Shown here piece by piece: positions 12,369-25,039 of a stretch of 64,000 nt of DNA. The notes beneath the pieces are model-generated. The model did no database searches. It saw nothing but the letters and a program-made list of their open reading frames with translations, and was not told the origin of the DNA. The translations under genes were made by a program, and so were the position numbers. Each line of letters opens with the position of its first letter. Within the stretch, counting starts at the first letter, position 1. Where the stretch lies: contig CM057841.1 in the NCBI GenBank assembly GCA_030068075.1, forward strand, positions 5,279,565-5,343,564. The letters run 5' to 3'. The stretch is from Paguma larvata (lineage: Eukaryota; Chordata; Mammalia; Carnivora; Viverridae).

Positions 12369-13987
12369 GTGACAAAGGAAAACCCAAGACCACAGTATCT
12401 ACCACTGGTAAGCCAGCCCTGTCTGAGAGAGCCCCCATCCAGGAACAACTAATACAAGGAGTTGCAGGAGACTCTCAACTGGGCCGAACCAAGGATCAGG
12501 TTGGGTCATTGGAAATGCAAGAAGGATGTTTGAGAACAGAGATAGATCCACAGAAGGAGACGCTCTCTGGGAAATCAAGCTCTGAACATGACAACATAGG
12601 GACAGCTGATAACATGTGTTCAAGGATTGTACAGGAGCCAGTCCCTCTGCAAAGTGCTGTCCATGACCATGATTCATGTGGATCAGGCAAAGATCCCATG
12701 ATTCAAGAAGAGGAAAATGCCTTTAAGTGCAATGAATGTGGGAAAATTTTTAACAAGAAACGCCTCCTTGCTCGACATGAGAGGATTCACTCTGGAGTGA
12801 AGCCCTATGAGTGCACTGAGTGCGGGAAAACCTTTAGTAAAAGCACCTATCTCCTCCAGCACCACATGGTCCACACCGGGGAGAAGCCCTATAAGTGCAT
12901 GGAGTGCGGGAAGGCCTTCAACCGCAAGTCACACCTTACACAGCACCAGCGGATTCACAGTGGAGAGAAACCTTATAAGTGCAACGAGTGTGGAAAGGCC
13001 TTTACCCACCGCTCTACTTTTGTCTTGCATAACAGGAGCCACACTGGAGAGAAACCCTTTGTGTGCAAAGAATGTGGAAAAGCTTTCCGAGATAGGCCAG
13101 GATTCATTCGTCACTACATCATCCACAGTGGCGAGAATCCCTATGAGTGCTTCGAGTGCGGTAAGGTCTTCAAACACAGGTCCTACCTCATGTGGCACCA
13201 GCAGACTCACACCGGGGAGAAGCCCTACGAGTGCAGCGAGTGCGGGAAGGCCTTCTGTGAGAGCGCGGCCCTCATTCACCACTACGTCATCCACACGGGG
13301 GAGAAGCCCTTCGAGTGCCTGGAGTGCGGGAAGGCCTTCAACCACAGGTCCTACCTCAAGAGGCACCAGAGGATCCACACCGGGGAGAAGCCCTATGTGT
13401 GTTCGGAATGTGGAAAGGCCTTCACCCACTGTTCAACTTTCATCTTGCACAAAAGGGCCCACACTGGAGAAAAACCTTTTGAGTGCAAAGAATGTGGGAA
13501 AGCCTTTAGCAATCGCGCAGACCTCATTCGACACTTTAGTATCCACACTGGGGAGAAGCCCTATGAGTGCTCTGAGTGCGGGAAGGCCTTCAACCGCCGC
13601 TCAGGGCTCACGAGGCACCAGCGGATTCACAGTGGAGAGAAGCCCTATGAGTGCGTGGAGTGTGGGAAAACCTTCTGCTGGAGCACAAACCTTATTCGAC
13701 ACTCCATCATCCACACCGGGGAGAAGCCCTATGAGTGCAGTGAGTGCGGAAAGGCCTTCAGCCGCAGCTCCTCCCTCACTCAGCATCAGAGGATTCATAC
13801 TGGGAGACACTCTGTCAGTGTCGGCACAACAGAAGTGGGGAGACCCTTCACGAGCGGGAAGTCCTCAGTCAACCTCCAAGAGCTCCTGTTGGGGAAAGAC
13901 TTTTTGAATGTAGCCACTGAGGAAACCTCTTACTCAGAATCTGATCATTCATACCAAAGAGAAACCCCTCAGTTTTCTTCTCTGTGA
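12369..13987 (+). CDS. ZNF805: Gene 1 terminal exon: spacer and 13 C2H2 zinc fingers (ZNF805/ZNF264-like)
   Basis: After the TTTCTTTCAG acceptor the phase-matched frame begins [10 protein letters not shown] spacer of about 117 residues carries an acidic DPMIQEEEN stretch just before the first finger. Thirteen contiguous Kruppel-type fingers (CX2CX12HX3H) then run from about 12729 to 13797, each with intact Cys and His and TGEKP-type linkers. One linker reads SGENP (before finger 6). A 60-residue tail ends RETPQFSSL and the stop is TGA. With the KRAB-A and KRAB-B exons the visible coding sequence is 613 codons plus stop; the missing first exon would add about ten. From memory human ZNF805 and ZNF264 are near this size and share the opening fingers ([28 protein letters not shown]). 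Expected to be a nuclear, sequence-specific repressor acting through TRIM28. Family call certain; the choice between the two paralogues is not. Confidence 0.95.
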
Positions 13988-14740
13988 GAAACCCTTCTGT
14001 TGGAGGATATCCATTGTTATCTGAGGACTCATAGTGGAAATTCACCCAGCCTAGAGCCTTATTCTACATCTGAGAACTCATCCAGGGAGAGACCCAGTGG
14101 TTATGTGCATATAGGAAAACCTTCAACTGTATCTTTTTCCTTAATTTACACTGCAGTGGTATCTCAGGAATTTTTTTTCCCCTTTTTTTTTTTTTTTAAG
14201 GAGAGACTTAGAACAGATAGTGAACTGCAAACACATTTTCTTCCAGACTTCCTTGCCAAGCCTTTGGCGCTTTGTCACGGATTCCTTAGTTTACTTGGCA
14301 GGACGAGGGTTTTGTTTAGACGTAAAGGACCTAGACTTTTTAATCTGTATTGTATATATATTCATTGCTGTCCAGTGTCAAGAGAGGTAGACAGCTGAGG
14401 GCAGGTTCGGAAACTTTCATGAATGTCTTCTCTGTTCTAAAACATTGCTCTGTTCGCAAGGAGTTTAATTTTTGTGAGAAATGTAATGGCTAAAGCCATC
14501 AAACACCTTTATATTTGAGGAGATGAGAACACATATATGAATGGGCGCATCTAATTGCACCTGTTAAGAATGTTTAAAGCTTTGATTTTTAAAAAAACAA
14601 ATGTTTTCTTCATGTGGCTTTAAGGAGCTGATACTCAGACATTTTCTTGGGTCTGTACTATTGGTTTACTCGACTGCTGTAATTAGGTGGTAAATATTTT
14701 AGTTGCATAAAATGATTACTTTCTCTTTATTCTTCTTATT
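13988..14740 (+). other. Gene 1 3' untranslated region / downstream flank
   Basis: The first part (to about 14090) is nearly identical to the segment after the stop of gene 2 (about 45715-45875). No canonical AATAAA was seen before the L1, so the poly(A) site is unplaced. Confidence 0.6.
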
Positions 14741-17700
14741 TAAAACTGATTTAGCACTCTCATTACTCTGAATTTCCACATAAAGTTTTGGACAAGCTTG
14801 TCTATTTTTATGAAAAAAGTATCAAATTTCAATAGAAATTGAGTTAAATTGTCAAATTAGTTTAAGAATTGTCTTTACGGTGTGTGTCTTCCAGTTTATG
14901 AACATGGTATGTCTGTACATTTATTTAAGTATTGCTTGATTTATTTCATCATTGTTTTATAAATTTCATTAATAGGTCCTGAGTGACTTTTATAAAGTTT
15001 ATATCTAGGTGTTTGTTTGTTTTGTTTTGTTTTTTTTTTTACGATAAATGAATTGATTTAAACTTTCAGTTTCCACACAAGTTTTGTTAGCATACAGAAA
15101 TGTAATTAATTTTTAGATGTCATTTTGGTATCCTACAACCTCGCTGAATTGTAGACATTTATTTGTTTTGATAGAATGCTTGGGGTTTTTTACATAGAAA
15201 TACCATCTGCAAATAGAGGTGGTTTTATTTCTTCCTTACCATCTGTATACCTATTATTTTCTTTCCTGGACTAGCTAGGATTTCCAATATGATGTTGAAT
15301 AGTAGTAGTAAGAAAGGCTGTCCTTGTCTGGTTTCTGATATTAGGGGGGAAACATTCAATTTTTTGTCAAGTGTGATGTTAGTATAAGGTTTTCTTCATA
15401 GAAGTTTCTTAAGTTTAGAAATTTTCCTGCATTCCTAATTTGCTGGTTTTTTTGTTACTGTGAATGGGTATTGAATTTTGTCATACGCTTTTTCTCTACG
15501 AATTGATCTATTCATGTGTTTTCCTTGTGCAGCTTGTTGATATGATGTATTACATCGATTTGAGTTTTGAATGTTGAACCAGCTTTGTGTTCTTGAAATA
15601 AGCCCTACTTGATTGTAGAGTAAAATTATTTTTATATATTTGTATTGCAGTATTCAGTATGCTAGTATGTTGACACAGTTTTCCTCTAATTTCGTGAGTG
15701 ATAAAGATATGTAGTTTTCTTTCTTTTGTACATTTTGTTTGTTTCATTTTGTCTTTGTTTGGTACTGTCATTGGTTTTGGTGTTTAGGTGTTCGTGGCCT
15801 CCCAGAATATATTGGAAGTGTTCTTTCTTCTGTCATGTGGAAGATAGTGCATAAAATTGGTTTTATTTGTTCTTTCAGTGTTTGGTAGCATTCTCCAGTG
15901 AACCATTTATGCCTGGAGATTTTTCTTTTGGATGCTTTTTAATTATGTATTTATTTATTTAATATGTACAGAATTGTTCAGAGTATCTATTTCATATTAG
16001 ATGAATTTTCATAGTTGTCCTTTTCCAGGAATTGTTCCATTTCATTTAAATTTTCTTTTTTGTTTCAAGTATTCCTTTATTATACCATTTACGATGGAAG
16101 AATCTTATCTCCTGTTAAATTTCTGATATTGGAAATGTGTCCATTGTTTTTATTTTTGTTAATCTTCTAAGATGTTTATCCATTTTCTTTTATCTTTTTA
16201 AAGAAGCAGCACTTTATACCACTGTTTTTTCTTAGTTTTTGTTCCTAATTTCACTGATATCTCTGTATTGATCTTTATTACATCTGTTCTTCTGCCTGCT
16301 TTGGTGGTATTTTCCTCTGTAGTTTCTTGAGACAGATGTTTTGATTACTGATTTGAGATTTTTTACTTTTCTTTCTTTTTTTTAATTTAATTTTTTGTTT
16401 TTTAATGTTTTATTTATTTTTGAGAGAGAGAGAGATTGAACATGAGCAGGGGAGGGGCAGATAGGAGGGAGACAGAATCTGAAGCAGGCTCCATGGGACT
16501 CGAACTCATGGATCGCAAGATCATGACCTGAGCTGAAGTCGGACACTTAACCGACTGAGCCACCCAGGCGCCCCGATCTTTTACTTTTCTAATGTAAGCC
16601 CTACATTCTATAAATTTCCCTCACAGCACTTTCCTCACAAGTTTTAATACATTTTAATTATATTTCATTTGGTTCTAAAAATTTGTTTAGTCAAGACTTC
16701 CTTTCTAATCAACCCATAAATAACTTAGAAGTATATGTTTAATTGCCTTCCGTTTGAAGTATTTCATGCTCTTTTTGTTAATGACACCTAGTTTTATATT
16801 TGATCTGGCTGTTAAATTTGTTGAGGTTTGCTTTATCACCCAAGATGTGGTCTATCTTGGTGAATGTTCTGTAAGGTTGCTCGAAGAGAATGTGTGTTCT
16901 ACTGTCGTGGGGTGGAGTTTGTACAATGTCCGCATGCTCCTGTTGGTTGATGATGTTACTCAGATTTTCTAGGTCCCCGCTGATTTTCTGTGTAGTATTT
17001 CTATGAAGAGCCGAGAGAGAGATGTTGAAGTCCTGCAGTATAATACTATTCTGGAATTATCTTTCTCATTTTAAGTTCTGTCAGTTTTTGTTTTGAGTAT
17101 TTGAAAGGTCTGTTGTAGGCACATATACATTTAGGATTGCTAAATCATCTTGGTGTATTGACCCTTTTATCATTATGTGATACTTATCTGTATTTGGAGT
17201 ATACTTATCTGATATTAATATAGTCACTATTGTATTTTTTGGTTTATATTTTTCCATAATTTTATTTTCAACCTTGTCTATATCATTACATTTGAAGTGA
17301 GCCTCTGGGAATAGCATGTATTCGGGTCATGCTTTCTTTTACCCATTTTTCTTATTTTTTAAGTTGTTATATTTGGACCATTTAAAATAATTCATATGTT
17401 AGGGCATAAGTCACCTAGTTTATGATTTGGTTTTTCTTTGTTCCCTGTTTATTGTTCCTCTGTCGTTTTGGGTTTTTTGTTTTGTTTTTGTTTTTTGCTT
17501 TGCCTTCCTTTGGGTTACTTTAGTTTTTAGAATTCTAGTAAATATATCTGTGATGATTTTGAGTATAATTCTTTGTATTTTACTGGTTATTTTAGGTATT
17601 ATTTCATACATACATAATTTTTCACAGCCCATAGTATCAACATGTTAGCACTTTGATGTGTCGAAACCTTATTTTCATTGGGTCCTTTCACAGAAGTATT

Positions 17701-17888
17701 TCCTCTTCATACACTGAGCATCAAATTGGATGATGTTCTTTTTTGCTTCAACTATCAAACAATTTTTACACAACCCATGAGAAGTATAATGTGTTTACCT
17801 CTACTTTTATCCATTCCAGTGTTCTTTCTTCTTGAAATCTCAAGATTTTTTTTTCCTGTTAACATTTCTTTTTTTTTGCAAACTCCTC
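14740..17888 (-). mobile_element. Old L1 (L1M-type), antisense, part 1
   Basis: T-rich sequence carrying reverse-complement ORF2 motifs similar to those of the 5.4-11.9 kb and 47-51.7 kb copies (for example the conserved stretch around 15280-15350). Minus-strand open frames are all short (up to 78 codons at 17081-17317). The element is interrupted at 17889 by a Tigger transposon and resumes at 20332. Confidence 0.78.
16378..16574 (-). repeat. SINEC_Fc-type SINE, antisense
   Basis: A T-rich start, TTTTATTTATTTTTGAGAGA, and an end CGACTGAGCCACCCAGGCGC. TTTTACTTTTCT occurs on both sides as the target duplication. Confidence 0.92.
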
Positions 17889-17890
17889 TA

Positions 17891-20329
17891 CAGATCTTCC
17901 TTGACTTATGATAGAGTTAAATGTTGATAAGTTGAAAATATCATGGTCAAAAATGCGTTTAGTACACCTAACCCACTGAACATCACAGTTTAGCCCAGCC
18001 TACATTAAACATATTCAGAACACGTATGTTGGCCTACAGCTGGACGGAATCATCTCATGCAAAATCTATTTTATAGTAAAGTGTTGAATATCTCATCATT
18101 TATTGATTACTGAAAGTGAAAAACAATGATTGTGTGGGTACTTACCATTAACATACACAGCCGAAAGCACAGTAGGGCTAAAGAATGTTTGAAATGGGGA
18201 ACTAAAATAAATTGCGGGACAATGGGGATGCTACAGTGATGGAATCATCATTTTCTCTTTCTTATGAGAGAGAGTAGCTGGTAGAAGGCACTAGGGCGTC
18301 AATGCTTGTTGATGGTTTAGCCAGTATAGTGTTCCTTAGGAAGATACCAAGTTTTGACTGTGCAGTTTGTTTCTTCTTTTCAGTATATATTTCTCTGTAG
18401 CAAGCAAGAGCATCCTGTATCTGCTTGTCAGCTCTTGTTAATGTCTTCTAACTGACATCCATTTCTTCTAACATCCCTACCCACTACTGAGAGTAGCAGT
18501 TACCTCTATCCGTTTGTTTGCTGTGAACTTTCTTGGTGCTTCATGCATAACTTCTTGTGCCTCAACTTCTTTCTTTCTTCCCCCAGTTTGATTAGCTTCT
18601 CAATAGAAAGCTTTTCAGCCTTGGAGCACCTGAGTGGCTCAGTTGGTTAAGTGTCCAACTTCAGCTCAGGTCATGATCTCACCATTTGTGGGTTTGAGCC
18701 TCGTGTTGGGGTCTATGCTGACAGCTCAGAGCCTGGAGCCTGTTTTGCGTTCTGTGTCTCCCTGTCTCGCTGCCCCTCCCGTGCTCACGCACTGTCTCTC
18801 GCCTTCAAAAATCAATAAACATTAAAAATACAATTTAAAAAAAAAAAAGAAAGCTTTTCAGCCTCAGTGCCAACAAGCTCAGGAATATCTTCATCATCAG
18901 TGTCCAATTCTGGCTGTTCCCCAAGCACTGATAACTTGTTACTTAGTATTTCTTCAACAGCAGAATCTTTAAAGTCTTTGAATGTGTTCATGTGTATCTA
19001 TGTATATCTTCAGAACTTTCCCCTTTCGTGCAGTGCTATCTGACTTTTCCTGTAGTGATGTTCAGTCACTCAACAGCCAGCATAAAGGACATAAATAGAA
19101 TGCTTTGAACATAGCTGCACCTTGGTCCATTGATTGACTGCAGTTGTGTTTGGTGGCAGACGTACAGCCTTTATAGCAGGACGCATGTCCCTGAAATGCC
19201 GGGGATGCAGAAGAATCTTGAAGGGGTGGGATGTCGTCTTGCCTACAATATTCTCTTGCCTGTGGAATAAGGCAGTTCAAAACCAGTCTTTAAACAGTGC
19301 TAAAGTGATCCAGGTTTTCTTGTTACGGTGATGATAAATGGGAAGCATATACTCACTCACATTCCTGAACACTCGAGGGTTCTCTGAGTGGTAGCGTAGA
19401 AAAGGCTTTCATTTGAAACCTGCAACATTAACACCCAAAGGCGGCATTACATGGCTTGCAGTGCCTTGAATCCTGGCACTGTCATGGGGTCTTGACGAAT
19501 GTATGTATACCCCAGCAGATACTTCCAGATCAAGCTTGTTTTACTGACATCAAATATTTGTTCTGGCAGGTATTTCTTATGCACAGTTATCCTGTGCGGC
19601 TCTTTCTTAAAAGCTTCCGCACCGTCAGTATTGGCACTTGTTGCCTCACTGCTGACCTTCACATTATGAAAATCATGGTGACTCTTAAGCATTGGAACCA
19701 CTTAGGACTTTCTGTGAACATTAGCACGTGTAGGATCGTCAGCACGCTCTTTTAGTGGATTGGAAAGACTTCTTGCCGTGGCCAGGATTGGCAATGGGCT
19801 AAGCACCATGCGCTTCTGCACTTGGTCTTCCATCCATATGGCAAGTAATTCTCCATTTGGCCCCTCCCTTTTCTTCGTGCTGACAGTGGATTTTACCAAT
19901 ACTGACCATTAACATGGTTGACTGTTGATTGAGAAAGTCTGAATGCATACGATGGCTTGCTACCTTCATGCTAGGCGATTATCTTGAGTTTCATCTCAAG
20001 AGTAATTGCCTTCCTCTTCTCACCAGAAGTGGGAGACACAGCTGGGTGTTTTGTAGACATGATGGGATGCTAAAACACAAAACACATGTCTCCAAACGCC
20101 GGCAACAGAGTACAATGTAGAGTTTCAGTAGTTTGCCCTTGAGATTGCAGGGCTGACTGGGAGATGTGGCTGCTCCCAGCCTCCGAAGAGAGTATAGCAC
20201 TGCACACTGTTAATCAGAGGAAAAATCAAAATTCAGATTTGGAAGTACAGTTTCTGATGAATGCATATGGCTTTTGCAGTGTCATAAGGTCAAAAAAGCA
20301 TAAAACCATTGTAAGTCAGGGATCATCTG
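17891..20329 (-). mobile_element. Tigger-family (Tc1/mariner, pogo-like) DNA transposon with transposase relic
   Basis: The element has inverted ends: CAGATCTTCCTTGACTTATG at the left, and at the right the inverse of AAGTCAGGGATCATCTG. A TA dinucleotide flanks each side (17889-17890 and 20330-20331), the Tc1/mariner target. Minus-strand open pieces resemble Tigger transposase: 19702-19899 (ELLAIWMEDQVQKRMVLSPL), 19447-19701 (YLPEQIFDVSKTSLIWK, EASSANT-like region) and 19062-19280 (SQSMDQGAAMFKAFYL). They are in several frames with stops between them, so the transposase is dead. About 2.2 kb remains after removing the SINE inside it, close to full length for this family. It lies inside an older L1. 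Confidence 0.85.
18621..18848 (+). repeat. SINEC_Fc-type SINE inside the Tigger element
   Basis: A full sense element flanked by a perfect 15-bp duplication, GAAAGCTTTTCAGCC, at 18606-18620 and 18849-18863. This dates it after the transposon. Confidence 0.95.
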
Positions 20330-20331
20330 TA

Positions 20332-20990
20332 ATCAGGTCGGTCTTCTAATGAGAAATGTTTTTGTTTTCCTTGATAAATGTCTCGGTCTCCTTCATTCTA
20401 GTAGGATAGTGTGTATTGGGCTCAGCAGTTCTTTTAGTACTTGAAAAGCATGTCATTTCCTCTGTTCTTGGTTTCAGATGAGAAGTCTGCCATTCTGACC
20501 CATTGCTCTGTCTGTAGTACATCTTTCTGTCAAGCTGTTTTCAGAATGTTTTTTTTTTAATTGTATATAGAGTTCAGAAGCTTGATTATGATACAACCTG
20601 GCATGAAATTTGGAGGGGTTTATTCTGTTTGGTGTTTGCTTAGCTCTTAGCTCTGATGGTATATGCCCTTCGCCCATTTGCAAGATTTTTAGATATTCTT
20701 CAAATATTTTTTCAGCCACACACTTTCTCTTCTCTTTCAGGACTCCAATAACATGAGTGATAGGTCTTTTGTTCTTGTCCCAGAGGGTCCTCGGACTCCC
20801 ACCGCCCCATCCCAGTCTATTTTCTCCTTGTTGCTTAGATTGTTTAATTTCCATTGATCTCTTTGAGCTCACTGAATCTTTCCTCTCTCATATCTAATGT
20901 ACTATTGAGCACCCAGTGAGTTTTCATTTTGGATTTTGAATTTTTCAATTGCTTAATTTCTGTTTGTTTCTTTTATACATTTTCTATTTC
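20332..20990 (-). mobile_element. Old L1, antisense, part 2 (continuation beyond Tigger)
   Basis: Resembles the far ends of the other antisense L1 copies (about 11100-11700 and 51290-51720), for example the GAGAAGTCTGCCATTCTGAC stretch near 20480. This supports one L1 split by the Tigger insertion. Confidence 0.65.
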
Positions 20991-23200
20991 TCTCCCTAGT
21001 TTGTAGCGCCGAAGAAGGACTCTGAAAAAATAGACAAAACTGTGTAGCCCAAAGTCCTGTTTTCTGGTGGTTTATCTTGATGTTGGAACAGAAGCCCTGA
21101 ATTGTATGGAGGAAGGAAAGGCCTGCAGTCTTCGGTGTTGGTTTCCACAGATATTTCTAAGAACAGACTTTGAAACAGAGAGTGATCTGCATAATGCAAA
21201 GAAGCAATTACCATTAATTTATATGAAAAAAATTTTTTTAGCATTCCCAGACCCCAAAAATAATTCCTCTTCGGCTTTTCTGGTACGTTAGGACGTCTTG
21301 ATAACAGATGCACAAAATAAATCAAGATAAAGCCCAAATGCTCACAGACACAGTTCAAAGCTCCTGTGGCTCAGTGCTGAGATGGCGTAGTTCCTGGGGC
21401 AGAACCTTGCTGCTGCCCCTCTTCCTGCTCAGGGGCGTGCGCTGCCTCTCTAAGACAAATGCTTTTCAACTTTTCTGGTAAAAGTGAAAATCCTTGAATT
21501 TCTTTTGGTTAGTGAAAACAGGTTGCTAATGTAGGTCATTTGTAAAAGCAAAGTGGTGTAAGCAGACTTTTGAAGAACAGAAAATACCTGCACAGCCTCA
21601 AAGGGGAAAGAGGCCTCTTCCCTCCAAGGATCACTCTTCCTCTTCATGGTTGGACACATACCCCCAACCCCCAGCTTGTCTAGGACCTGTTTGTATTTAA
21701 ACCCTCACCACGTGGTCTTGAACTTCTCCCTCTTAATCCCCTTCTAGCCTCTTAATTGATACCTGTGTTCAAGTCTCTCGTCTCACCTCGCGGCACTTCC
21801 TGCCCCACATGCCCGGTGAGCTCTGCCCTCATCTGCTCTCTCCCAGACACACCCTATAGAATTCCGTCCGCTGTCCTCACCCCCTCATGTCTCCCTTCAC
21901 TCTACCGACCCCTGAAACGGTGGCCTCCGCCACTGTCACCTGACTTAAGCAAGTCTCACAGAGTTCCGTCTTGTCCTCCCACGCTTCCCTCCCCCCACCC
22001 CTTGAACACACAGTCTCTTATTGGGCTTTTAGTGCTGCGCACCTCTTTGACTCGAAGGTACTTTCCCGGTTTCTGTGACTTCCTGCCCTTTTCCTTCAGA
22101 GGGTCTGTGTCATCTTCCGTCTACTAAACAGTTGTGCCGCTTAGGATCCTGTGTCACCATTGCTTTCTCACTTGTGAGGGGGTCCCTGAGTGAGTTCATC
22201 TCCCCCTTCTGCCCCCGAGGCATTTCACTCTCAGTGATCTACAGAGTTCCCCCAGATCCTCGTCTCCAGGTTGAATGTTTCTCTGTGGTCATCGTTCCAC
22301 ACCTCGTCAGTATTCATACGTACTGAGCCTGTGTGCATGTGTCCTGTGGCCATGACCGTCACCATGAGGATGCACCCGTAATGATCCTGACGGCAAGCAG
22401 ACATGGTGTATTCCTGTGTATCAGTCATTGTTTCCAGCGTTTTACATACAACTCCGCCTTTGCCGAGGAACAAAAAGGCTAAGGAATTTACCCAGAGTTA
22501 CACATTCAGCTAGAAAGTATGAGATTAGGGATTTGGGCCAGTTAGGGTGTCTGCAGGGTCCATGTCCGTATCCTTTCCTCTATTCCTTATAAGTCTTTGT
22601 TTTCCTGGTCATCATTTTTACTAAATGGATCAGATGATTATGCTCAAAATCCCCTTTTCTCATTTGCCTGTACACCTTGGCCATCCCTTCAGGTTGAGTG
22701 AGATAAACCAAACTTGTTCTTGAATGGCTGCGTCATCTGTTATAATCTAGAAAATGAGAGAAAATCTCTGGGTTTGAGGTGGCAAGGAGGTAGAAGAGGG
22801 CTAAAGGAGGCATTTAGTTTTGTACATTGTGTTTGAGGTGCTGAGAAATAATTTATGTGAATCCCACTGTGTTCTGTCCTGTTGCCGGAGCTGGATACCT
22901 TGCAGCCATTTTTCTTTCATCATCCCCGCGTCCAGCCAGTGTCTCATTCTCTTGTCTTTACCTTTTATTTTCCTTAGTAGACACTTGATGTATGTGTGTC
23001 TTAGTGAATGATCACACAGCAGTGTATCTTTATTGTAATATTCGGGTCCCCCCCCACAGTGTTTACACAAAGCCGTGTATATAGTTGGCACAGTATATAG
23101 CATATGTTGACCTCAGAGAGAAACCACATGGGCGTTTATGGCCAGATCTCTAAGACTTGAAAAGTCATAATGAATGGTGGTGTTGAAAGGCCACCAGACT
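20991..23200 (+). other. Intergenic sequence, unassigned
   Basis: No gene or clear element is seen in most of this stretch. A pyrimidine-rich segment at about 21690-22200 and a MIR-like fragment near 22440-22520 (AAGGAATTTACCCAGAGTTA) are the only hints. Open frames are short and unsupported. Confidence 0.5.
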
Positions 23201-23207
23201 ACCCCAG

Positions 23208-23615
23208 GTGTAATGATTTACTAGGAAGACTCAAAGGACTCAGCATATACTCAACGGCTACGATTTATTACAGCAAAAGGATACAAAGCAAACCTAGACA
23301 AGGGAGAAGGACCGAAGTTATTCAGGAGTTCTGAGTTCCATCAATGAGTTATGACAGCATCTGTGAAATGTCTACTAGGGAAGCACATTAGAAACTCCAC
23401 GTCTATGGTTTTTATTGGGCACTCTTTCTCTAAAATATAGCCAAAATTCTAGACCTCCAGAAGGACAGCGGGTCACCAGCATAAGCCACATTGTGTACAC
23501 CAACAATGGGCACACTGAGCCATTTGTCATTTCTGCAAATTCTGGGAAACCTGAAATAGGAGGTCCCAAGCTCCAGCAAACTTTGAAGCTCCAAGGATAG
23601 CAGTCTCAGGCCTGT
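23208..23615 (-). mobile_element. Probable ancient LTR (ERV/MaLR-like), antisense
   Basis: The segment TTTACTAGGAAGACTCAAAG and GATTTATTACAGCAAAAGGA resembles the reverse of old mammalian LTRs, with an inverted polyadenylation-like AATAAA (TTTATT). Recognised by general appearance only; exact family not known. Confidence 0.4.
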
Positions 23616-23639
23616 CTGTTAACTTTTTTTTCTTCACAG

Positions 23640-24559
23640 TGACGTGAATGGTACTAAAAAGTTGAGTAAATTCAAATATCTTTTATGAGCATTAAACAAA
23701 TACAATTTGCTGCAGTGAAGAAATCCTAGCTTCCAGGTGAAGGCTTATATACATGTAAATGATTGTAACTAAAACAATTAAGTCACAGTGGATATTCTTA
23801 CAAAGTAGGGTTGGTGAGAAAGGCTCTTGTCTCTATATAGATATGGCTTCAGGTGATTTGATTTGCAAATATTCCCTCTTTTGCCTTGATACAATGGCAA
23901 CAAAGATATAATGGCCAGGTCAATGCTATGTATTTCCATTGCACGTATGTCCGTGATTTCACGTTTATTCTTCCCGCTGTTGAAACTTGGAGCCTTTGGC
24001 TTCAAAAAGAGAAAATCAAGTTTGTGGTCATAATTTCTGCATCATTAAATGTGCATAACTTGAGATTAAAGACTGTGGTGTTGCAGGCTTCGTCAAGGTG
24101 GCGGATCTGTCGGCGTGACTGGGCGGGGTGGGAGCTGCGGGCTCCTGCCAGGAGGGAGCCCCCAGACGGGATGCTGGAGACCCGTGGGAACCTGGCCTTG
24201 GGGAGTGGGCGTGGCTCCCTCTGTTCTCACAGACGGCCTTGCCCGCCTCAGCTGTGGGGTGCAGGGTGCCTCTGGAATGCCCTACGATGTCACCCTTGAG
24301 TGACCGCTTGCTCGCAGGTGGGTTACACGTCTCACAGCTGAAGGGTCTGTGCTGGACTGTAAACGAGCGAGTCCTTTTGTCTTCTCGGAGCAGCGTCGAG
24401 AGCATGGGCCCTGTAGCGGGACTGCCTGTTTACACTTCCGGCCTTGTTCTTAGACTGGGTGACTTGTTTCAAAGTCCCTGTTTATTGTGCTTCTGTGTCT
24501 GGCGTCCGTGTGTCAAGCATGTGTCTGCGCTGTGAAGTTTTCCCACCGGGGAGCTCGCG
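23640..24559 (+). other. Intergenic sequence, unassigned
   Basis: A moderately GC-rich block at about 24080-24320. No supported gene or repeat identified. Confidence 0.5.
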
Positions 24560-24970
24560 GCTCTGCCCTCCGCTGCCTCCTCCCTGCTCCACGCAGACAT
24601 GGCCTGACACCTCGGCGTCTGCGCTGCCAGCCGGGGCCACCTGTATCCTCTGCCATCCGTTCTCCACGCTGATGCCAGATCGGGTCCGACTTGGTCACAG
24701 ACTACTCGCCCCGCCCCCGCCCCCTCCCCCTAAAACGTTCCATGACTTCCCTTCACCCCTGGGATAAACCCCAGATCCTTCGCGTGGCCCATCCACAGGG
24801 CCTTACCTGGCGTGGGACGGGCCTCATTTGCTCCCTCTTGCCAACGCTGGCCTCTCTTTTCACTTCCTGTTTCCCGTCACTTCCCCGCCTGCCGCGGGCT
24901 CGTCCCTCCCCACTTTGCCCAGTTAGTGCACGTTCATCCCTCACTTCTCTCAAATAGCATTTCCTCAGTG
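24560..24970 (+). repeat. L2 LINE fragment, sense
   Basis: A CT-rich segment with the L2-type order: CCTCTGCCATCC, then CATGACTTCCCTTCACCC, GGGATAAACCCCAGATCCTT, GGGCCTTACCTGGCG and TTCCCCGCCTGCCGC. Ancient and diverged. Confidence 0.6.
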
Positions 24971-25039
24971 AGCCTTTCCCGGAACATGCTTCCAGATCAC
25001 GCGCATGTGTACATGCTTCTCTCTGCTCCCCAAAGCCAC

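Noticed and set aside
12729..13797. Regular 84-bp repeats suggestive of a CRISPR or satellite array
   Set aside because: The period is exactly 28 codons and encodes consecutive C2H2 fingers, so it is a coding repeat.
12807..13907. A 366-codon open frame overlapping the gene 1 fingers, and similar minus-strand frames over both finger exons (for example 12929-13429 and 44712-45434)
   Set aside because: The 84-bp finger repeat keeps alternative frames open periodically. These frames have no domain, splice or start support, while the finger frame has intact Cys/His throughout.
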